Source: Arthrobacter sp. MYb229
GTDB taxonomy: Bacteria; Actinomycetota; Actinomycetes; Actinomycetales; Micrococcaceae
Reading direction: 5' to 3'
NCBI RefSeq assembly: GCF_002975405.1
Contig: NZ_PCPS01000001.1
Location: forward strand, 1,116,001-1,180,000
DNA length: 64,000 nucleotides
Position 1 is the first letter of the stretch, and the number at the start of each line of letters is the position of its first letter. The translations under genes were made by a program, and so were the position numbers. Shown here piece after piece: positions 58,279-64,000 of the stretch. The notes below the pieces were generated by a model. The model ran no database searches. It was not told the DNA's origin and worked only from the letters and a program-made list of their open reading frames with translations.

Positions 58279-58851
58279 GTGCCCATTCGGCAGATCACCG
58301 TTTATGGAGAACCCGTACTGCATCAGCGCGCCGCTGAAGTCACCGAGTTTAATGACGAGCTTCGTCAACTCGTTGCCGACATGCATGCCACCATGGACGC
58401 GGCGCACGGGGTTGGCCTGGCAGCGCCACAGATCGGCGTTGGCCTGCGCATCTTCACCTACATCTATGCCGATCAGAACAGCGCGCCGGAACGCGGCGTA
58501 CTGATCAACCCCGTACTGACCCTCTCAAAGGTGTCCCAGGCGAACCCGGATCCGGACGAAGAAGCCGAAGGCTGCCTTTCCGTACCGGGATTGAACTTCC
58601 CGCTCAAGCGCGCCGATTACGCCAAGGTTGAAGGCGTGGATGAATTCGGCAAGCCGATCTCCTTCGAAGCCGATGGCTGGTTCGCCCGCATCATGCAGCA
58701 CGAATTCGATCATCTTGACGGATTCCTGTACGTGGACAAGCTCGTGCCACGCTGGGATAAGCGCTGGCTGAAGGCGAAGAAGGCGCTGGGCTGGGGCGTT
58801 CCGGGCGCTACCTGGCTACCTGGGACCGACGAAGACCCTTTCGGACACTAA
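58279..58851 (+). CDS. def: Peptide deformylase
   Basis: 190 residues from GTG 58279, with AAGGA 8 bases upstream. It removes the formyl group from nascent proteins. Motif I is GVGLAAPQIG, motif II EGCLSVPG with the metal Cys, and motif III QHEFDHLDG with HExxH-type ligands. The C-terminal extension of ~30 residues (KRWLKAKKALGWGVPGATWL) is typical of actinobacterial Def. The stop overlaps by 4 bases the stop of the convergent HTH_42 gene. Confidence 0.95.
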   Translation: MPIRQITVYGEPVLHQRAAEVTEFNDELRQLVADMHATMDAAHGVGLAAPQIGVGLRIFTYIYADQNSAPERGVLINPVLTLSKVSQANPDPDEEAEGCLSVPGLNFPLKRADYAKVEGVDEFGKPISFEADGWFARIMQHEFDHLDGFLYVDKLVPRWDKRWLKAKKALGWGVPGATWLPGTDEDPFGH

Positions 58852-59909
58852 TCCTTCGCCGGTTGCCGGATGGTCCTGAACTCTAGATACCGCTGATGCA
58901 GCGCCGCACCGATGGGATCGGACGGCGCTGCTTTGGCGTTCCAGACCTCTTTTGCTCGCACTTGTTCGAGCCAGAACGGCAAGAACATTCCGTTCTTTCC
59001 GGGAGCGATCTGCCGCTGCATCGCTTCGTCAGCAATCGGTCTCCTGTTGGCATAGGACAGGTAGTACTCATCGAATCCACCCAGCAGCCGCAGTGGAAGG
59101 CCGAGGAGGCCTGGTGCTTCCAGGCTTTGCTCGGCACGGGAGCCGGTCACTACCCAATAAGCATCTCCATGCTCGTCGACGCCTACCTGCACAAGGCTCG
59201 TGCCGAGCTCGCTTGCCGTGCGTTTCATGGTGGTGAGCGTTTGGCCCGTATACCAAGCGGCGTCGCGCAGGGTCGCCGGACCGTGGGAGCCCAGGTAGCG
59301 CAGCAATAGCTCATGCAGCGGATTCTCCGGCTCTTGATGCTCGGTAACCCAGCGCTCTAGCAGCACAAAATCCTGGGCGGCCAGCTTTGCATCGGCCGGA
59401 ATCGGGCCTAGGCAGATCAGCCCGTGTTGCACCAGCACCATCAGCAAGTGGATCCCGCGCTGCCCGGCGGTGGGCATACCGTGCGAATTCAATTCGGCGA
59501 ACAGGGCGTCACGGCTGGCGCGACCGTGATCTGCCAGATAGCTGGCAACGACCCCGGCGGCCTGCTCAATGGCGTTGGCATCAATTAGCAATTCGCGCAG
59601 CCGTGGCGCGTTCGAGCGCAGAGTGCGTTCCTTGGTGCTTTCCATAAGCCACTTGAGGTCTTGCGGCAAGCAGATGTGCAGGGTGCCGCGCATGGTCCAG
59701 GAACGTACCAGCTTGCCGGAGTTGAACAGTTCGTCCACCTGCGCCCTGGTCACGCCGATCCCCGCGCGCTGAGCCAGCGCGTAGCGACCGGCAGTGAAAT
59801 CCTGGGACTGGACAGCCAGCATATGCCCAGCGGCGCTTAGAATCGATTCTGCCGGCTCCAGCAGCAGCTGGCTGGCCATCCTTGCGGGCAATAATAGCTC
59901 TGGTCGCAT
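58848..59909 (-). CDS. HTH_42 protein, AlkZ/YcaQ-like DNA glycosylase candidate
   Basis: 353 residues. The HTH_42 (winged helix DNA-binding) superfamily includes AlkZ and YcaQ, which remove bulky or crosslinked N7-alkylated bases. The catalytic Q-x-Q loop appears as HMLAVQSQDFTAGRYALAQR near residue 35. Later hallmarks are VRSWTMRGTLHICLPQDLKW, LVQHGLICLGP and the GGFDEYYLSYANR stretch near the C-terminus. It may repair rather than bind DNA for regulation. It converges on def with a 4-base overlap. Two LexA-like boxes lie 0.9 kb away but on the far side of def, so SOS control is not implied. Confidence 0.82.
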   Translation of the reverse strand: MRPELLLPARMASQLLLEPAESILSAAGHMLAVQSQDFTAGRYALAQRAGIGVTRAQVDELFNSGKLVRSWTMRGTLHICLPQDLKWLMESTKERTLRSNAPRLRELLIDANAIEQAAGVVASYLADHGRASRDALFAELNSHGMPTAGQRGIHLLMVLVQHGLICLGPIPADAKLAAQDFVLLERWVTEHQEPENPLHELLLRYLGSHGPATLRDAAWYTGQTLTTMKRTASELGTSLVQVGVDEHGDAYWVVTGSRAEQSLEAPGLLGLPLRLLGGFDEYYLSYANRRPIADEAMQRQIAPGKNGMFLPFWLEQVRAKEVWNAKAAPSDPIGAALHQRYLEFRTIRQPAKD

Positions 59910-60022
59910 GGTCGCAGTCCCCCCGGTCTTGGTGCGTTGAGCGTAGCAGAACTCAATCTGAGTCCTTCGCCCCTAAACCGAAAAACAGCATTAGAACATA
60001 GTTTCGAATGAGCCGATTGATG

Positions 60023-60484
60023 TTATTTCTCCGCAGGCGCCTGCACGAAAAACGCCTCACCCTGCGGCTGGCATGCGGACACCGCCTCGCGCTCGGCCGA
60101 ATCCAACTTGCGGTACCCGCCGCTGAACAGCACGTCGTTGCCCACCAAATATTGTTCGTCGGCGAGCGCCAGGCCCGGCCAGCCATCGGTGAGCACCTGG
60201 GTTGCTTCCGGGAACACCAGCAGTGCCGGTGCACCGTCATCGCCATCGAGCGCAAAGCATCCGCCCGGACCGACCAGCAACTCCCCCTCTCCTTCGCCGG
60301 CCGGCGCTCCCTGCGCATCCGCGCTCTGCCCATCAACCACCGCACGGGGGGTGCCGGAGGTCAGGCTCAGGGAACTGGCCCCTTCGCTAGAGCTGCACGC
60401 GCACAAGGTGATTTGCGCGGCGGCCAGCAGTGCGCCGGCACGTAAGAAGTTAGATCGACCACCGGTCCGGATTCTTGAATGCAT
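60023..60484 (-). CDS. Small putative lipoprotein
   Basis: 153 residues. A signal peptide (RSNFLRAGALLAAAQITLCAC) with a lipobox-like LCAC followed by SSSEG directs lipid anchoring. The mature part is Gly/Ala/Glu-rich, with GGCFALDGDDGAPALLVFPE and DEQYLVGNDVLFSGGYRKLD, and two further Cys residues that could pair. No family is recognised. TATTGT lies 7 bases before ATG 60484, again suggesting a leaderless mRNA. Confidence 0.65.
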   Translation of the reverse strand: MHSRIRTGGRSNFLRAGALLAAAQITLCACSSSEGASSLSLTSGTPRAVVDGQSADAQGAPAGEGEGELLVGPGGCFALDGDDGAPALLVFPEATQVLTDGWPGLALADEQYLVGNDVLFSGGYRKLDSAEREAVSACQPQGEAFFVQAPAEK

Positions 60485-60524
60485 GCACCGAACAATAGCA
60501 ACTCAACTTCGGCAGCCGCATTAA

Positions 60525-60568
60525 AGGGCGAAGCCCCGATCCTTATCCAAGGATCGGGGCTTCGCCCT
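60525..60568. terminator. Terminator of the GAPDH gene
   Basis: Perfect 20-bp stem (AGGGCGAAGCCCCGATCCTT and complement) with loop ATCC, followed by TTTAA on the minus strand. Confidence 0.88.
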
Positions 60569-60581
60569 GCGCGCTGGAGGC

Positions 60582-62039
60582 TTAGGCGTTAGCTGCCTGC
60601 GCCTGCACTGCTGGAACTGCTACCGGGTGGGTGCCTGCGATTGATTCAATCACGCGGACAACCTGGCAGGAGTAGCCGAATTCGTTGTCGTACCAAACGT
60701 AGACGATGGCGTTCTTGTCCGAAACGATGGTGGCCAAACCATCAACGATGCCCGCGCGGCGTGAGCCGACGAAGTCCGAGGAAACAACCTCAGGGGAATC
60801 GATGTAGTCGATCTGGCGGTGCAGACTGGAGGTCAGCGAGGCTTCACGCAGGTAAGCGTTCAGCTCCTCCTTGGTGGTCCCGTTCTCCAAGTTCAGGTTC
60901 AGGATCGCCATGGAAACATCTGGGGTCGGTACGCGGATGGCGTTACCGGTCAGCTTGCCTTCCAGCTCCGGGAGGGCCTTGGCCACTGCCTTGGCGGCGC
61001 CGGTCTCGGTGATGACCATGTTCAAGGCCGCCGAACGGCCGCGACGCTCGCCCTTGTGGAAGTTGTCGATCAGGTTCTGGTCGTTGGTGAACGAGTGAAC
61101 GGTTTCGACGTGCCCGTGGATGACGCCGAACTTGTCGTTCAGGGCCTTGAGCACCGGGGTGATCGCGTTGGTGGTGCACGAAGCGGCGGTGACGATCTTG
61201 TCCTCGGCGGTGATCCAGGAATCGTTGATGCCGTGCACGATGTTCTTCAGATCGCCCTTGCCCGGTGCGGTGAGCAGGACCCGGGCGACGCCCTTGGCCT
61301 GCAGGTGCTGGGACAGGCCAGCCTCGTCGCGCCAACGACCGGTGTTGTCCACCACGATGGCATTGTTGATGCCGTACTCGGTGTAGTCAACGGTGGTTGG
61401 GTCGTTCGAGTAGATGACCTTGATCAGCGTTCCGTTGGCCTGGATGGTGCTATTGGCTTCGTCAACGGTGATCGAACCGTCGAAACGGCCGTGCACCGAG
61501 TCGCGGCGCAGCAGCGAGGCGCGCTTGATGATGTCATCATCCGAGCCCTTGCGCACCACGATGGCCCGCAGGCGCAGGCCGTAGCCGCCGCGCTCGATGA
61601 GAATGCGGGCCAGCAGGCGGCCGATGCGCCCGAAGCCGTAGAGCACTACGTCCTGTGGCTCAACGTCCGAAGCGCCGGCCTGGCCGACCTTGTCGCCGAG
61701 CTCTGCGGTCAAGAATGCGTTCAGGTCCTGCGAACCAGATTCGATGAACTTCTTGTTCAGGCGCCCCAAGTCAACGGAAACCGAACCGAGGTTCAAGGTC
61801 TCAATTGCTTCAAGGAGGGGCATGGTGGTCGTCAAGGCCAGTTCCTTGCCATCGATCCGGCGCACGACGCGGTGGGCCTTGATGATGTCAATTGCGGACT
61901 GGTTGATCAACTTGCGCCCGTAGATGGAGGTCACCACATTGTTCTTGCGGTAAAGACGTCCGATCAGCGGAATCATGGCCTCGGCGAGCTCTTCGCGCCC
62001 GCTCCATTCTTCCTGGGCAACGACAGACTGCTGGGTCAC
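60582..62039 (-). CDS. gap: Long-form glyceraldehyde-3-phosphate dehydrogenase
   Basis: 485 residues from GTG 62039, with GGAAGG upstream. It is ~150 residues longer than classical GAPDH because of an N-terminal helical extension (~1-125). The dehydrogenase core follows: VLYGFGRIGRLLARILIE for NAD(P), the active site TAASCTTNAITP with the nucleophilic Cys, and later WYDNEFGYSCQVVR. This long form resembles corynebacterial GapB, which works in the NADP-dependent or gluconeogenic direction; that specificity is inferred. A second, ordinary gap gene would be expected elsewhere. Confidence 0.9.
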   Translation of the reverse strand: MTQQSVVAQEEWSGREELAEAMIPLIGRLYRKNNVVTSIYGRKLINQSAIDIIKAHRVVRRIDGKELALTTTMPLLEAIETLNLGSVSVDLGRLNKKFIESGSQDLNAFLTAELGDKVGQAGASDVEPQDVVLYGFGRIGRLLARILIERGGYGLRLRAIVVRKGSDDDIIKRASLLRRDSVHGRFDGSITVDEANSTIQANGTLIKVIYSNDPTTVDYTEYGINNAIVVDNTGRWRDEAGLSQHLQAKGVARVLLTAPGKGDLKNIVHGINDSWITAEDKIVTAASCTTNAITPVLKALNDKFGVIHGHVETVHSFTNDQNLIDNFHKGERRGRSAALNMVITETGAAKAVAKALPELEGKLTGNAIRVPTPDVSMAILNLNLENGTTKEELNAYLREASLTSSLHRQIDYIDSPEVVSSDFVGSRRAGIVDGLATIVSDKNAIVYVWYDNEFGYSCQVVRVIESIAGTHPVAVPAVQAQAANA

Positions 62040-62228
62040 AGAAAATCCTTCCAATTCAGCCGACTTACAGATCCATAAAGTCGGTTGGCACCGTGAGAAG
62101 CACCATTGCTTTTGCGGTGGCGCGGGGTAACAGGATCATCCCCGCAAGTACGTATCCATTCTAGACGGTGCGCCCCGGTTGCGGGGCTGGACGCCTGTGA
62201 ATCATCTCACCCGAGGTGAGCGGATGGT

Positions 62229-62585
62229 GAATGGGATGACCGATACGCCGGGTTCTGTCCGCTTGCGCGGTGACGATCATCTATCTACGACTGCCGTTGC
62301 CGACAGCCTCTAGCGGTCCACCCGACTGCATGGGGCGAACAGCCCTCATAACGCAGTCTGTCTGACCTTGCTCCGAGTGGGGTTTACCAAGCCGTCCCGG
62401 TCACCCGGGACGCTGGTGGTCTCTTACACCACCGTTTCACCCTTACCAGGAAGCCTGGCGGTCTATTTTCTGTGGCACTAGCCTGCGGGTTGCCCCGAGT
62501 GGGCGTTACCCACCACCCTGTTCTGTGGAGCCCGGACGTTCCTCGGGCCGTTTGCACGGCACGCGATCGCCTAGTCATCCCATTC
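62229..62585 (-). ncRNA. rnpB: RNase P RNA, bacterial type A
   Basis: On the minus strand, stem P1 forms from GAATGGGATGAC (5' end, from 62585) and GTCATCCCATTC (3' end, to 62229). Universal elements occur in order: GAGGAACGTCCGGGCTCC with ACAGAACAGGGTGG; then GGTAAGGGTGAAACGGTGG and TAAGAGACCACC; near the 3' end ACAGAACCCGGCGTATCGG. About 357 nt. It is the catalytic RNA that matures tRNA 5' ends. Ends are approximate. Confidence 0.95.
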
Positions 62586-62628
62586 GTTAACCATTCTAGC
62601 CCCGCGAGTTTGCGCGCGCCGACATCGG

Positions 62629-64000
62629 TTATGAGCCGCTGGCCACAGTGATGGCCGGATAGTGGTACTCCTCCAGCAGCCGCAGCCAGATTTCGCTCAC
62701 GGTCGGGTAGGCCGGGACCGCATGCCATAACCGGTTCATGCTCACCTCACCGATGATCGCGATCGTTGCCGCATGCAGCAGCTCGGAGACATCCTGCCCG
62801 ACAAAGGTCGCACCGATGACCACCTGGCGCGTCTGCTCGACGACCAGATTCGCCCGCCCCGCGGAGGCGTCCGCGTGCAGGCTGGCTCCCGCCACGGCGC
62901 CCAGATCCAGCTCGACCACCCGGATATCCAGCCCCTTGCCGCGCGCCTCGTGTTCGGTCAGCCCGACGGCCGCAACTTCCGGGTCGCTGAAAACCACGCG
63001 CGGCACCGCCGCATGATCGGCCGTCGCGGCATGCTTCGCCCAGGGTTCGCCCGAAACCGGTGCGCCCTCCAGCCGCGCGGCGATCGCCTCGGCCGCGGCC
63101 CGCGCCTGGTATTTCCCTTGATGGGTCAGCAGCGAACGCGAATTTACGTCGCCCACGGCGTACAGCCAATCGGTGCCGGCCACGCGCATCGTGTCATCGA
63201 CGCTCAACGCACCGTGCGGGTCCAGGCCCAGCGCTTCCAAGCCTAGGCCTTTCGTGTTCGGCCGCCTGCCGGTTGATACCAGCAGCTCCTCGGCCCGAAG
63301 CTGGGTGCCGTCTTCCAAGTGGACGCTCACGATTCCTTGCCCGTCTCGCGCCACGCGCACCGGCGTGTCGCCGAAGCGCACCTGCACGCCTTCGCCGCTC
63401 AGGGCCGCCGAGACCAGCTCACCGGCGAAGGGCTCTTCGCGGCTCAATAAGGCCCCGCGGGAGAGCATCGTGACCTCGGAGCCGAGGCTGGAGAAGGCGA
63501 AGGCAAGCTCGGTGCCCGCCACGCCTCCGCCGATGATGATCAAACGCGGCGGCACCTGCGCCGTTGCCGTCGCTTCCCGGGTGCCCCACGGATTGGCTTC
63601 GGCCAACCCGGGTATAGCGGGCAGCACCGGGACGGATCCGGTGGCCAGGGCGACGGCACTAGCCGAGTACTGCCGGTCCCCGACCTGCACGAGGCCGGGG
63701 GCGGCCAGAGAACCGTGGCCGCGGATCAGCTCGATCCCCGCCGAGGCCAGCCAGTCGACCTGACCCGCGTCGCTCCAATTGCTGGTGAATGAATCGCGTC
63801 GGGCGAGGACCGCTTCGGCATCGAGGCCGCCGGTGATCGCCTCGCGGGCCCCGGGCAGCCGGCGTGCCGCACGCAGCGCGTGTCCGCTGCGCAGCAGGGC
63901 CTTGGACGGCATGCACGCCCAATAGGAGCATTCTCCGCCGACCAGTTCGGCTTCGACGATGGCCACGCGCAATCCGCGTTTGGTTGCGTAGTCGGCGACG
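62629..64000 (-). CDS. FAD-dependent pyridine nucleotide-disulfide oxidoreductase, N-terminus beyond window
   Basis: At least 455 residues; the frame stays open to base 64000. Redox Cys pair: GGECSYWACMPSKALLR (C-x4-C). The NAD(P) Rossmann motif is LIIIGGGVAGTELAFAF, and the FAD-binding end is DWLYAVGDVNSRSLLTHQGKYQAR. The C-terminal dimer domain ends in HAVPAYPTVSEIW, where the usual HPT.SE catalytic His is Tyr. It resembles the family of lipoamide dehydrogenase, mercuric reductase and mycothione reductase, but the His change argues against normal dithiol chemistry. Substrate unknown. Confidence 0.88.
   Translation of the reverse strand, partial: VADYATKRGLRVAIVEAELVGGECSYWACMPSKALLRSGHALRAARRLPGAREAITGGLDAEAVLARRDSFTSNWSDAGQVDWLASAGIELIRGHGSLAAPGLVQVGDRQYSASAVALATGSVPVLPAIPGLAEANPWGTREATATAQVPPRLIIIGGGVAGTELAFAFSSLGSEVTMLSRGALLSREEPFAGELVSAALSGEGVQVRFGDTPVRVARDGQGIVSVHLEDGTQLRAEELLVSTGRRPNTKGLGLEALGLDPHGALSVDDTMRVAGTDWLYAVGDVNSRSLLTHQGKYQARAAAEAIAARLEGAPVSGEPWAKHAATADHAAVPRVVFSDPEVAAVGLTEHEARGKGLDIRVVELDLGAVAGASLHADASAGRANLVVEQTRQVVIGATFVGQDVSELLHAATIAIIGEVSMNRLWHAVPAYPTVSEIWLRLLEEYHYPAITVASGS

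Noticed and set aside
1-64000. CRISPR arrays, prophage modules, rRNA
   Set aside because: No regularly spaced repeats, phage structural genes or rRNA sequence were seen.

Overview
The window looks like chromosome of a high-GC actinobacterium, most likely a member of the Micrococcaceae (Arthrobacter/Glutamicibacter group). The grounds are a mycothiol glycosyltransferase (MshA), two MptA/B-type mannosyltransferases, a class A RNase P RNA, DUF3099 and DUF2637 proteins, an ECF41 sigma factor, and many genes whose start codon lies 6-7 bases after a TANNNT -10 box (leaderless transcription). The genus is inferred, not proven.

Layout. 1-1.25 kb is a lower-GC edge of gene remnants: a Fic C-terminus, two broken reading frames and an orphan HicB-like gene. 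1.5-4.1 kb holds mshA and a CDF metal exporter with its ArsR repressor. 4.1-10.4 kb is a fatty acyl-CoA block: thiolase, long FabG and MaoC-type hydratase on the minus strand, divergent from a TetR regulator and an acyl-CoA oxidase, with a palindromic operator between them. 10.4-13.9 kb holds a VOC protein, a cysteine hydrolase, a divergent GlxA-type regulator and a membrane protein. 14.2-18.0 kb is accessory: a Phd/YefM-RelE toxin-antitoxin pair, a damaged IS with an internally deleted transposase, a gene remnant, DUF1648 and small membrane proteins, and a Nudix gene with a disrupted start.

18.2-27.2 kb is a complete sialic acid uptake and breakdown operon: solute-binding protein, permease, fused permease-ATPase, second ATPase, NanA, NanK and NanE. 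A divergent GntR-type regulator sits next to it with a perfect palindrome in between. nagA, nagB and a sialidase are not in the window. 27.3-36 kb holds pepN, a lipoate ligase-like gene, an ECF41 sigma factor with its CMD-family partner (5' frame disrupted) and matching promoter, rpmE2, a SpoU methyltransferase, a TSUP permease and an ABC ATPase. 36-43.2 kb holds serB, a VanW protein, a GNAT enzyme, two SDRs and a DUF3099 / small zinc-ribbon / SURF1 operon. 43.2-45.3 kb is another lower-GC patch with a winged-helix regulator and a membrane protein.

45.3-54.2 kb is core-like: ABC-F protein, RelA/SpoT-type alarmone synthetase, DUF2637 protein, VanZ-RDD fusion, two tandem GT-C mannosyltransferases and orn. 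Two tRNA-His genes follow in an exact 258-bp tandem duplication that includes promoter and terminator. A large ATPase-LuxR regulator precedes a 600-bp gap that holds a small terminated transcription unit and two overlapping LexA-like palindromes. The right end carries def, an AlkZ-like DNA glycosylase homologue, a lipoprotein, a long GAPDH, rnpB and a flavin disulfide reductase cut by the window edge. The best leads for something new are the small unit and SOS-like array at 57.7-57.93 kb, the extended RelE toxin module, the regulator with an Arg in its Walker A motif, and the stand-alone alarmone synthetase.
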